The notes under the pieces were generated by a model that was not told the DNA's origin, searched no databases, and was given only the letters and a program-made list of their open reading frames with translations. Positions 21,946 to 33,500 of a stretch of 64,000 nucleotides of DNA are shown piece after piece. Source of the DNA: Chionis minor (lineage: Eukaryota > Chordata > Aves > Charadriiformes > Chionididae); NCBI GenBank assembly GCA_013398295.1, contig VZSF01007815.1:36376-100375 (forward strand), given 5' to 3'. The first letter of the stretch is position 1. Each line of letters starts with the position of its first letter. A program made the translations under genes and the position numbers.

Positions 21946-22759
21946 CCCATGAAGAGATCAGGGAACACTCTTACTTTAAAACATAAGAGGAATCAACGGA
22001 CCGGTGGTGGTTATTCAGTCACAAACCAATTAGAGCACTCACCAGAACGCGAGGACTTGAGATCCCCTTAGCAGCCCAAGGACAGTTGTGCCTTTGAAGT
22101 TAAATCCTGAAAAAACCCACCCAAAACCATAATCATCGCACGAACAAAACCACTGCCGGTTTCCTCCAGGACTGCAATGAACACTCTTGGTGGTCAGTGC
22201 CACCAACACTTTCTTCTTCTCTTTGGCCCAATAAGATCTGAGTCACATTCCAGAAAGCGGGAAGTTCAAATCCATCATAAACATCACCTGATTTGCAATA
22301 TGGAAATGAGCTAGAAAATCGCTAAAACATGAAATTAAAAGTTAACTCTTTCTTCGTCCTTCCACAGCCTCTTCTTCCACCTTGTTTCCTAAAAATATTT
22401 ATTTGTATTCTCAGCTTGCGAGTCACCGGGGCCAGCTGCAGTGGGAGTTCAGCCGGAGGGCTCATGGAAACACCTCAATGGCCCAAACTTCAGCAAGCTT
22501 CTCCCTGCAGCATAAAACCTCAACATTTGCTGCATCAGTGAGAGAGAGAGAACAAATCTGCTGTGCATTTTGGAGAACTTGCTGCTCTCCTGCGGATCTA
22601 AAGTAAGCAAAGAGAAAGGCTGGAACTTTGTCCTGCGGTGAGACAGTGAGCAAGCTGTGTATCTCCAGGGCATCTTAATACAGTTACAAAATTAAGTGAA
22701 GGGCACTGAAAGAGGGATATTCTGTCACCTAGTCACTTCTCCTTTTGTGAAGCCACACA

Positions 22760-23380
22760 TAACACAAAGTTAATTAAAGCTTCTACTCTGAGAAAAAGGA
22801 ATGTTCCATTTGGTAAATTTAGAAACAGCTGGTTAGTTTTATCCATTACTTTTGTGCTAACATCAGTTGAGCTCATTCAACTCTCTCTTTTTATGAAGCT
22901 GTCCTTCCTATGCTACCTGATAGCTACTAATTGCTGCAACTACATTTCTGAATTGCAAATTTTCTGCACTGATAAAAACTTTGATTGCCTGTCAGCTACA
23001 CATAAGGAAAAGATCACCAGTGCTAAATGAGGTGTTCCACGCTTGGATAATAATGCCTAATGAATTATTCAAAAAAGAATGCTTGAATGAAGCAAACAAT
23101 TTGAAGGGTTACTAGCAGCCGTAACAGTTCAACAGCCAAAAGAACAAAAGTATCATCCTGAAAATTACACTAATGATTAAAAAATGCGTATTAATTCTAC
23201 ATTTGGAGAAAAAAGAAATGCCAATCTGATTTTAAAGGTTAATCATTATTTTTTCACTAATGCTCTAATCTCTGGGAAAAACATCCTTTACCAATATTTT
23301 TGGACATATAATATTATGACATAACATATTTATATAATTTTCCAGGCATTAACCCTCTCTGCAAATTTCAAATTTCACTG
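22760..23380. promoter_or_regulatory. Enhancer-like AT-rich block (possible conserved element)
   Basis: A long, unique AT-rich stretch with homeodomain-like words: AAAGTTAATTAAAGC, CTACTAATTGCTGC, GCCTAATGAATTATTC and TACACTAATGATTAAAAAAT. It also has AGCCGTAACAG, where a CpG is retained. No ORF of note and no transposon similarity. Confidence 0.28.
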
Positions 23381-23939
23381 TAAAAGGAGTCAAAAGCCCT
23401 GTTGGAAAGCTATTACTGCCCACAGGATTCTTTCTATTGCTTTAAATGAACCCCGGATCAGGCCCGGTTACTGGCACAGCACCGTCATGCTGGTCACGTT
23501 GTGGTCAAGCACCACCAAAGGTGCTCTCGAGAGATGGGCTGTCGAGCCAGAACCTGGCCTCAGCCACACCAAAACACAGTCCCGAGTTTCTGAATTACTC
23601 CAGACCAACTTTGGCATGGTGAAGCCAGAATCTGGCTCTCGCTGTTCACCTTAAGAAAAGATTTGCTATATGAGAATATGGGTGATGGAAACAAGACCCA
23701 CATGTTCAAATTATAATAAAAATAATGGCTATATTCATACAGCTGCTGTAATTAGTAACACTTTCCAACCCAGACCTGATTGTATCTTTAAAAAAACCGA
23801 ACGGCTAGTGGGGAAAGAAATAAATATTTTCTCTAAACCTTGCTGGCTAAAGGGAGAAGGATAAAAGAAAAAGAAATCCTTAATAAACCATGAGAATTTT
23901 GTGGATGTCCAATGCTGACACATTTTCAGCTTTCATAAA
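23381..23939. other. Unique non-coding DNA
   Basis: Nothing recognised between the two enhancer-like blocks. Confidence 0.5.
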
Positions 23940-24720
23940 AAGTATATTTCCAAGACTAAAAGTGATAATTTATTATGACAGACTCTCTCTGGTTGCCAAA
24001 AAACAAGAAAAATCTGAGAACTAAATCCTAACGAACATCTCCTGTAAAGTACTAGCATTACATATATGTGAAAAATAACAGCACAGTGGCAGTGACATGT
24101 TTATCTGCTTTGCTGTTAAAAACACTCCTAATTGTTTCATTTGGAGCTGAGCTAATGGCGACACACCATCATATGCAGAGAGGTCTCACAGTGATTGTAT
24201 GATGTTGACTACGCTAAGGAAGGATTTGTGAAATACCATTTATATTAAAATGAAACCCAGAGAACGACTTAGCTACCTCTGTTGCAATTTTTCAGCTATA
24301 AAGCCTTCGGTATTAGACGCCAATTAGTGATTTTATTATAAAGATGTTCAATGTCAAGATAACACTTCTTCTCATTTCTGGCAGTGACACTGAATGGTGG
24401 ATAGAAGAAATGACTTCAGGAAAGCTTAGCTGACCATCTGCTTAGGCCTGCTCACTCACTGATGATTAATCCTTTCCCTCGAGGACAATGTCTCCATGTG
24501 TTTCTCTTGCTGTCTTTTTAATGTCACAAAAAGAGGTTGATAAACACATTCAAGTCACAATTAAAAAACATTTTAACTGACCAGTTGCCACGCATGATAT
24601 TATTAGACAGTTTTAGTCACTGTTGTAACAATGCGTTTAGTGGTGTTGATGTGAAGTGAAGATGAAGTTTCTTTAATGTGCCTTCTACCTATTTTTGCGT
24701 TTAAGTGACATTTAAATGTT
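23940..24720. promoter_or_regulatory. Best candidate conserved non-coding block
   Basis: About 780 bp of unique sequence with retained CpGs in an otherwise CpG-poor setting (GCTAATGGCGACAC, GACTACGCTAAGG, AGACGCCAATTAGTG, GTAACAATGCG). Homeobox and SOX-like sites include GCCAATTAGTGATTTTATTA, CTGATGATTAATCC and GTTGTAACAATGC. Retained CpGs plus a lack of homopolymers and transposons suggest purifying selection. No coding frame. It may be an enhancer of a distant developmental gene. Confidence 0.3.
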
Positions 24721-26203
24721 TACCTCGATGCTTGCAAGGGGCATGGGGAGAGGGCCATTTTTTTACCCTACAGAAGCAAAACCTCTGAAAACAATATTTG
24801 CAGGACCGCAAGGTGGCTGCTGCGTTCCCTTGCCTGGGCAGGCGGGGGGAGGAAGAGGAGGAGCAAAAGACCCAACAGAGATTTTAGGTACATTGCAGCC
24901 ATTACTTCTAGACCCGTATTGGCTTCTGCCAAATGCACAAGTGGTTGATTTTCCATTTCCTCACAACAGGTCAGAGCACAGGGGTGGGCTCATGGGCCTT
25001 GTGAACACACAGGAGTCACACGTGTGCAGGGACATCCTGCTGGTGACATGGAAGCTGTTATAATCATGAACAGAGCGGTGTGGGCTCCCACCTGCCCTCT
25101 TTTCTCTCGTGGATGATGGCATGAATTTTGGTCTGTGTGGGAGGCACGTTCATGCTCACTACTTCACCCAGCTGTCCCAATGGAAGAGGTGATTAGTGAG
25201 GGACTAACTGCTGACAAACGAGAGGACCCGTTTTCATGAGGACTGGCAGTCACAGAGCTCAGCACCTCTGGCCACAGGATTATTTTCTCTATATTCTCAA
25301 ATAAGGATTTAGGGGGCTAATTTCCAGTGCTCAGGGCCTGACCTTTCATCTCTACTTCAGCCTTCTATTACATAGCATACTTTCATTCCTCCAATTGGTC
25401 TGCACGTGCAAACAACAAAATCACATCTCTTGGCAGTCCAGATTGGAAGCACTGTAATTCCCAAGTAGCTGGGCTGACTTTTTTATCACCTCCCTGACTT
25501 GAAGCAAATTTGGCCAGCAGAACAGTTAATGATGGTCTGCTTGTAATTGGTTCTGAATATTGTTCTGCACCTATGATAGTCGTGGTTTTCAAACTCCTTA
25601 TCCACATCACTATTTTTACTTTCATGAAGTCTCACTCTTAGAATATATCAACCCCCATCCGATAAAATGTATTGGGCACTTGATAAATCAGAAATCAAAT
25701 AGCCTCAAAGGAAGCATAAGATCTAGTGATGTGAATCTACTTTATTCTTGTGAAGGCACCATGGAGGGCATTGACTTCACAATTCTAGTGATGAATTTGA
25801 GCATCTCTGCACAGATCGACTCTCAGAGTTTCCTTTACCTTTTCCAGACCTATAACTACATCATTGCCTCTCCTTAGATTAAGGGACTGAAACTATCCTG
25901 TAACTTGGAGTTTCTACATCTCTGAAATTTTCCATACTAACAAACACACTGCTAGTCGGTGTTTTCTAGGAATTTGACCCAGATAACTGCTATTGCCCCT
26001 TCTGTTGTTATATGGGGTGGACACAGACACTTGGTACAATCACATCCTCCCCTTGCAAGCTGGCATCTCCCAGTAGGAATTTTGTTCATGAATTGAGGTC
26101 ACAATATGGCCCTGAATGGTCCTACTTCTCCTTTTGTTCTTATGCCTTAGCTTCACACGCATGCACAAAGCTGGGCAAGGTTAGGGAAGTACACTATACT
26201 TAC
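24721..26203. other. Unique non-coding DNA
   Basis: No gene recognised. Short frames (24716-25063, 25560-25877) have no domain. The right edge carries the strong minus-strand splice donor of the 66-bp exon candidate. Confidence 0.5.
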
Positions 26204-26269
26204 CTGGTAAAGTTATTAGATGTGCCAATATTATCACCTTCAACATGAAGAGGTAGAGAAAAGGCCCTC
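26204..26269 (-). CDS. Candidate 66-bp in-frame cassette exon (minus strand)
   Basis: On the minus strand the acceptor ATATTTCTGTTTCAACAG abuts a 66-bp segment that ends with the donor CCAG|GTAAGTAT. The donor (plus-strand 26196-26207) is fully complementary to the U1 snRNA 5' end, the strongest class of splice site. The segment length is a multiple of three, and two of the three frames are open. One encodes a hydrophilic stretch containing LHVEGDNIGTSNNFT, which includes a potential N-glycosylation site. The other frame is hydrophobic. A frame-neutral small exon with strong sites fits an alternatively included exon in a long-intron gene. I do not recognise the protein. A pseudo-exon or lncRNA exon remains quite possible. 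Confidence 0.3.
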
Positions 26270-28355
26270 CTGTTGAAACAGAAATATTTACTACTATTTT
26301 CGCTTAAATTTGTCTCAAAATATTCCTAACAGAAAGGTATTTCTTTCAGTTCTACCAACCTTAGAAATTAAAGTAAGACATGATACGATAGGAAGCCAGT
26401 AAGTTATGAGAACATAAGAAGTAGAGAAGTAGAAAGTGGTTACTTGTTGAAGGCAGATTTGACTTCTGATTTCATTGACAATATATGGAGAGGGATTTTC
26501 AAAAGCCCTAGGGTGACTTAGAAAACCAAGTTCCATTGACTTTTAATCAATTAGACATTTTTGAAATTCATGCAGATAATGAGTAAGCAAGTTTACAGTC
26601 CAGTCCAACCTGTACTGAAGTTGATGGTAATGTTCACTTTATGAAAGATAGATCCAGTCCTTAATTAGATTTCCTGTAGGCATTGCAGAAAAAAAAAAAA
26701 AGAAAGAAAAAAGAAAGCAGTTTATACAAAGAAAGGGTCGTGGCTTTGCAGTTTACCAGTTTAGAAGAAGCATTTCATGGCATTACAGCAAAGACACAGA
26801 TATGGAAAGAGGTGACAAGCAGGATGTCATAACTCACATTACTGGTGGATGGACCTAGCTAGTGTGACATTAACAGCAACATTAGGCATGACAAGAAGGA
26901 AAGGCCAGACAGCCTGAAGATCATGAGAAAAGGTAAGAACTTGGTGTGGCATGGAAGAGATTCAGTGGAGAAATATAACAGAGGAGGAGAGTTGATTACA
27001 GACTTGGGCCTTTAAAAGGATTTTGGCTGAAGTTTTTTTTCTGTAGGATGGCAGCAGGAATGGATAATGAAAACTTATTATCTCATTATCCAAAAAAAAA
27101 AAAGAAAAAGGTAATAAGGAAAAGGACAGGATTTTAAATTCTGTATCAGTGAGAAAAAGTTGGTGCTTATAAATGGTTTCTTTGGAAATCATCAGAATCT
27201 ATATACCAATTTTCAGTGGAATCCCATAGATGTTTTATAAGGGGAGAAGAGCAATAACCTTTGTAGAGGCTCTCAAGGGATGGTTGCTGACATGGAAAAC
27301 CATTTGCCCCAATCAAACTTTTGGTTTTAATTTGAGATGAAGGATCTAAGTCAGTTAAGGGTGTTTCTGTTTACCCCTCAAGCTTCCTGGAGGCAAGAGA
27401 GAAGCTTCTGTGATCAATAGTATCAAATGGCATGAAGAAGCACAGAGCAATACATATGAACTTACTTTCTTTTTCAAAAGCAGAGATCACCTACTAGATA
27501 ACAAGGTACTTTCCGCATCAAAACCTACATCAGTCAAACAGACCAATCCAGTGTAGCGGAGGGGATAAAAAGACTGACTTCTGGATTATTAGAGTTCTTA
27601 GAAAATGGAAATTAGGCAGTAGGTGGTATCTTGAGCAAAATTTTGAGGCTGGATTACTGTAACAGATCTAGGCAAGTATTAGCTGGTAACAATTTCTAAA
27701 ATGCCATTTAAAGACTTCATCCTACAATAATTTCCTGTGCTTATTACAGAACCACCAGTTTCTCCAATGGACTTGTGACAGTGTCCTCATAGAGCTGGAT
27801 ATAAGAGCTAAAATTCATTAATTTCCAACATCTAGTTCATGTATTAGCCCACTTTAAAAAATGATACACCTCATCACTTTAGGATATTGTTTCCAGTGAT
27901 AAACTACCCACTCTCTATTTTAATTTCTTATCACGTTCCTTTCACTAAAAAAATTAAAATCCTTTATTCTAAGAATTCTGACAGAACAGTAGACAAGACT
28001 CTTGCTCTTCATAAAAAAGGTTGTCAATTTTTGTCGGATTGATCATAAATTCCAGTTAAAATTTTATGACTGAAAATTCCTGACTTAAAACTTTGGAAGA
28101 CAAATTATTCAAGAGTCTCAGGGAGACTATTCAAAAATTGAGATAAAAAGTCTGTCCAGACAATCAAAAACATAGACTGTTACTTTAAAACTGCCTGCTA
28201 GGTCCATGATAAGTCCAATTTTAAATTAAATCATAAGCCCAATTGCACTTACGACTGCAAAAGCAGGAATGGATCTGGCCTATACTGTTGAACTAGAGAC
28301 CCATTATTAACATGGTGTATTTTAAGAGTTGACTCAAATGCTATTGTGTTTGCAG
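26270..28355. other. Unclassified purine-rich block and flanks
   Basis: The stretch 26740-27680 is purine-rich on the plus strand (GAAAGAGGTGACAAGCAGG, GAGGAGGAGAGTTGATTAC, CGGAGGGGATAAAAAG). It has the texture of an old DNA transposon or LTR internal remnant, but I cannot match it to a family. No coding frame. Confidence 0.3.
26689..26717 (+). repeat. A-rich simple repeat
   Basis: Thirteen A residues followed by GAAAGAAAAAAGAAAG, a purine-only low-complexity tract. It lies at the left edge of a purine-rich unclassified block (26740-27680). Confidence 0.85.
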
Positions 28356-28404
28356 CTGAATTCTACCAGGGGAAATCCAGAGGAAAGTAAACTGTGCTAC
28401 AAAG
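28356..28404 (+). CDS. Candidate 49-bp exon (plus strand)
   Basis: A good acceptor (CTATTGTGTTTGCAG ending at 28355) and donor (AAAG|GTAAGTCTTTT at 28405) bound a 49-bp segment. Only one frame is open, phase 0 at the acceptor, reading LNSTRGNPEESKLCYK. The splice sites are better than typical random pairs, but small pseudo-exons of this quality occur regularly in long introns. It is on the opposite strand to the 26.2-kb candidate, so both cannot belong to one transcript. Function unknown. Confidence 0.2.
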
Positions 28405-30004
28405 GTAAGTCTTTTCATTTCTCCTTCTGTGTATATTTGGTTTGTGAGATGTTTCCAAATCACAAAAAGTTGGCTTTGTAAATAGAATGTGTAATCTGAT
28501 CCTGAAAAGGAGACATTTCCTTGCCTTCATGAAGCAGGGTTCAGATGGCAAAAGAAATGAAGTAAAAAATTAAGAGAACAGTGACAGATTTTCATAGAGA
28601 CATTTCAAAATGTTGACATTCTAAGTAAATTCAAAGAGATTAAATGGCTTTGAGTAGTCAAGAAACAAATCACATAGATCTGTCACCAGCATAACACTGG
28701 AAGCTGAAACCAAAACCATCTTAATGGCTGAAAAAACAAAAGGAGGAGCTTAGAAATAAGTCTGCATCCACCAGCAGCAATTAAAAGGACTAATTCTGGT
28801 AAGACGTTAATTCTAATGAGTCACATAGTCAAGTGTGTTTTAACTAGAATCAAGGTGTCAATAAAGCTCTACAAGCATCCTGTGGTCATCAGGATCACTC
28901 AGAGGGACTGCTGTCTTGTGACTTGCCCCTGGGACTGTGCCTCTCCCTCTCCTGCAATGAATTTAAGCACCACAGAATTCTACCCAAATGTTACAGCTTA
29001 ACCCTTCCTTAAAACAAAAAAAAAAAAGGGGAAAAAAAAAAAGAAAAGAAAGTCAGATAGATATACCTTATTTTTATGTTTCTACTCTGTCACTGTTGGC
29101 AGCCTCGATCATCTGTTTGGCCATCTGTCCTGCAAAAGTCTGTATCTTTCTCTGGTGGCTGTGTCTGGAAGCCCTTACCCCCGCTTTTCCGTGCACCATC
29201 AGTCCTCCCACAACATTCTCCCAAGTAGCAGCTTCTAATGCCAATTAAGGAAACTGCCCATCATATCTGGCAAAATAAGATGGAAACTGAGAAGTAAAAA
29301 TAAAAAAGTAGACTCCATCTTGACTTGTTCCAGTGAATTCAGAGATGCATGACTGTAAGGAAATGAAAATAGGTGTTGGGAATCACAGCAGTCACACATG
29401 AGGGTAATGGGAACTGCTGGACTCTGAAAGACCAAAATAAATCACACAGATACTGCCTTGGGCTATTAGATCTGGATTAAGCAATTAGTTCATCAGATCT
29501 CCCAAGATACAGGTGTGTGCCTCAAATCTTAGCCATAAGCTGTTTTAACAACACGGAGTGTGCATATTACGAAAAGGCAGATATATGACCAAACCCACAT
29601 CACCCACTTCACTTGAGTCCTATGAAATAGCTGTTTTCATATCTCTTTACCTTACTGCCACAGATATAAGGGCAAAATAGATAGTATTTTCAGGGTGATC
29701 ATTCCAGCACATTTTAAAAATTCAGTTATTGCACTTTCCCTGCTTTTCCACTCCAAGACTGAGGGACTTTTCCTCATGCATCCAGCTCACTTTGTTTTTC
29801 ATCCTTTTAAAACCACAAGGTATGGAGACGAGATTTCAGAAAACCTGAGCAACCTAAGAGCTTTGCGTTGAACTGGAAAAACAGGTGATGAATGGGTAAG
29901 AGCAATAGAGAGAAGACCAAGTGCCAAAGCCAGCCCCACCTGTGTTCAGCTTTTCAAGTATTTCTCTCCCTGTATACATTGTCTAGAACAACTGTCTTCT
30001 AGTA
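28405..30004. other. Unique non-coding DNA
   Basis: Only the A-rich tract at 29011-29051 stands out. No gene. Confidence 0.55.
29011..29051 (+). repeat. A-rich low-complexity tract
   Basis: About 40 bases that are almost all A, broken by GGGG, single G and single C residues. No retroposed body was recognised on the 5' side. Confidence 0.85.
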
Positions 30005-30535
30005 AAGGTTGCTTTGTCAAAATGTTCTAGAGGGACTTTATGTTTGTCATCTCTATATCAAGAACAATGTGCATTATTTCACATTTCTCAGTAATAAATT
30101 TAATTTGCCATGTGTCAGCTCAATTACTGAGCTGATCTAAAGCACGATGAATATTTCTTGCCACTCAGTTTGTGCTCAGTATGCATCATAATTTAGTATC
30201 ATCAGCACATACAGCGAGTTACAGTGGGTCTTTCTAGCTAGGCAATTTATTTAAAATCAAACTATGAATCCAGGTATTAATCACACTTAACTCTTCCCTT
30301 TTGGGGGACAACGATCCCTCAGCAGAGAAAATTCATTTTCTTTCATGTATTTCTATGCCACGTCCTTCTCAGCCCCTGTTAGGTTCATCTTCAGAAACAG
30401 CCTGTCATGTAGATCCTTATCAGAGATTTTCTGAAAACCTAGATAAAATATGTCATATGCACTGCAATTATCTACTTTATAACTCCTAAGCTCATTAAAG
30501 AGGTCAATTAGTCATTATTGCCTTTTTTAAACCCC
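30005..30535 (-). mobile_element. Ancient CR1/L3-like LINE fragment (RT region)
   Basis: This is a heavily diverged CR1/L3-clade fragment in minus orientation. At 30189-30206 the minus strand still reads GCT GAT GAT ACT AAA TTA, that is ADDTKL, the catalytic box of this RT clade. Lower coordinates hold the downstream part (antisense of the WQMKFN region, seen as TTTAATTTGCCATGTG near 30097). Higher coordinates carry the upstream part, including TTTTGGGGGACAACGATCCC (the antisense of the PQGS region, near 30298-30317), TTTTCTGAAAACCTAGATAA near 30427 and CTCATTAAAGAGGTCAATTA near 30491. All lie in the order expected for the element. No open frame survives. The edges are approximate. The degree of decay suggests an insertion predating modern bird orders. 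Confidence 0.75.
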
Positions 30536-33500
30536 CTCTGGCAGCCTCAGGTTAGGCTTTGGCTCCTTAATGCAGGCAATACTCAAACGGAGCGAGTGCT
30601 CCCAGGAGCCAAGCGCTTCTGCAGCCAGAGCTGAGTACCAGCACTTTTAGAGGGAAAAAAAGGGAAAAGAAAAGGAAGGTAACTGCCCACTGTTCCACTC
30701 ACATATTAAATATTGATGAAAAGGCAGAGAAAATAGAGCTGGAAATGTAAGGAAATCACATCTGAGAGATGAAAAAAAAAATCACGGAGAGAACAGGAGG
30801 AAGGGGGGAGCGAATACTGCAGAGCACTTTTGTAAGCAGAAGCTGAAATTAGCAGGGGGGTTATCTATTTGCAAGCAGAACAAATACAATTAGATGGTCC
30901 CCCTGCTAATTTTGGCTTCTGGTTGCACAAGTGCACTGCAGGGCACACACCTTCCTTACCATTTCCTCCTGTTCTGTGCTTTCCAGGTGATATCTGTGAA
31001 AACAGCGAAGGAGGAGCGCCTCCATTTTGAGCACTGACTGCAAGTGCCTGGCTGGGATGATTCCTAGCAGTCAGGAAAATAAGCACACGCAGATTTTGGG
31101 TTATTCTTAACAGAAACCTTCCTCACAGCACTGCTCCAGGGTGGTGCGTTGCTGGATGAACCAACATAGCCAAGCATCTAAGAAGTCTCATGGCTGACTC
31201 ATTCTTCCTCTGTTGGCCCATCTCAGTTTCCCTGTGGGCCCCAGACAGGGTCACACAGAGTGATGTGAGGATGGAGAAACCCAGCTGAGTGGGGAGGACA
31301 GGGAGAGAAGGGTGCCCCAACTCCAGCTGAGACTCCATCTAGGACCCCTCGGCAGACTGTGTCTTCCCTCTTGACCATGAACCATTCCCAACTCATCTCC
31401 TTGATGTTCTCTCTGCCGTTCTTGTGGTGCAAATTGGAGGAGAGAAATGAAATGGAATAAGAGAATGAAAGAAGGCTATTCCTGCCTCGATCTCATTATC
31501 TCTGCTGAAAAAATGAGCAATCATGGCAGTGAGAAACAAAATCTCTGAGGAGTGCTCACTCCCGGCAGAGAAAGCAGCAACAGAGGGAAAAAGATCATTA
31601 ATATGTGCTTTTCAACCAACTGCATTCCAATTTACTACTGGACTCTATCTCTCTTTTATTAATTTAGGAGTGTTTCTAGTTTACTCTGTAATCTGCGCTC
31701 CACATTTTACTGAATGAGATTTCTATTTTCCTTTTCTATTCTTTTTTCTTAGTTTTGTTTGTCAGTGTTACAGATGATCACACTTCCTTCTATTTGCAAG
31801 TTTGCTTTATCTATATTTCACAGTTGCAATCTGGGCTGTCCACTGTCTTATTACTGTGTGATAAGTGATATCTGCTATAACTGCACATGAACTCATTTTT
31901 CTCTGTTCCTTCATATCCCTTCAAAGTTGTCTCATCTGAAATAACAAATTGTTGTCTTACGGCTGGCAATTATTAGTTTGGGCTTATTAGTTTTGATCTC
32001 TAAGGTAATTTAATGTGTAACCTTATTATAGCTACTCGAGGCTCAGGACTCTATTTAAAGTCAAATTTGGTTTTACCTTCTTAGCTATTAATTGCAACCT
32101 AATTGTGCTGTGCATATATTGGAATGAAGCAGTATTTTCATAAAAAATCTCTACATCATTTCTTAACACCCACATTTTAAGGGCACCCAATTAATGAGGA
32201 CAACTTCTATGCTGAGGTAGGTGACACATGCTGCACTATTTGTGATAATATCTTTTGTGTTTACTAGAATTCAGAATAACAACATAACAGAAAAGTTTGT
32301 TGGGTTTTTTTTTAATAGAATAAGCCAGTCTTTCCCTATGACAAGCTAACAGATCTATTAACATCTTAGTATCTGTGATATACTGCGTCCATTTTTTTTC
32401 TCTGTATGCACTTCTGCTACTTATGTCCCTCATCCTCTTGTTTCATCCATGCAAGTGGAACTCTATATCCATGCTGAATCCTACGAAAGGCCACAGGGGC
32501 CCTCTCAGAGGTAGGGTATGTCCATTCACAGCCAGTCAAACACGCAAACAGCTGAGTTAGGCCAAACAACAAATACTCAGGCTTTTTGCATTGCTTACCA
32601 AACTAGACATGTTCATTATTAACCTTGTTTCCAAATGGCCTAATATGCATTGGGTATACTTAACTTGTGCTAAAATTCTTGACAACCTAGAGCCCAGAAA
32701 GCTGATGTAGCTGAAATATACTAAGAACTTGAGGCAGTACATAATAACACAATGCAAAGAAAAGCTTCATCCTGCAGGAAGAGTGGATGCTAAGAGATCA
32801 ATAGTGAAGCACAGAAAACTATTTGCGTGGTTATCACCAGTAAGAGAGAAACATATGAACAAATAGCTACGAAAGTAAGTTCTAATAAACATCTTCATGA
32901 TACTGGAAGAGCACTTGGGGGTTTTGTTTTACAGTTGAGAAGGCTGCACAGCAGCAGAGAAGTTAAGTAGTCTGTGAATCTGACCCTTCACATCAAATAG
33001 ATGATGTTTTACCCCCGTTCATTTATTTATTTGAAAGTTTCCCTCTTTGTGAAGACATATTGTCTTTTTTTTTGGGTGGATGTGGGTATGTGTTAACATG
33101 CTCCTCTGCTCATGAATGTGATCATACAAATCCATGCATTGTTGAGAAATAACTGTACATGTAAAGCTGCTGTCAAAAGGGTCTTCTATGGTGATCACTG
33201 AGTTCTGTGACAAAACAATGCAATTTCAAATTTTTCCAGTACTCCTGAATCCTCAGCCACCTCCTCTGTTGGAAGGAGTAACACTCCAGTTAATTACAAG
33301 ACTGCCATGGATAAGAGCGCTTGGAAGACCTCCACACCACGACTATGACTATTTCAAGATATTTCAATACCCAGACCTTTAGATTTTCACCAGTGCTCAG
33401 CTCTGCGTCTCTGGAGTACTAAACCCACTAAATATTCTGTTGCAAAATCGTAAGTCTGGAAACAAAAATCCTGTTTTACTCACTAAAAGCCATCTTACGT

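Larger units (their letters stand above)
16211..22759. other. Unique non-coding DNA
   Basis: About 6.5 kb with only homopolymers (17126-17140, 21931-21945) and an imperfect 20-bp direct repeat around 20368-20401 (GGTAACCAGTGCCAGG, then AGTAATCAGTGCCAGG). A stretch at 17925-18180 faintly resembles antisense CR1/L3 (AAAGCCATGTTGGTTTC) but is too weak to call. The GC-rich 20950-21900 part gives overlapping frames on both strands without recognisable content. Confidence 0.55.

Noticed and set aside
26196..26207. ATACTTACCTGG equals the first 12 bases of U1 snRNA, suggesting a U1 gene or pseudogene
   Set aside because: The match stops after 12 bases and no U1 stem-loops, Sm site or snRNA promoter elements follow. 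A minus-strand splice donor explains it better.
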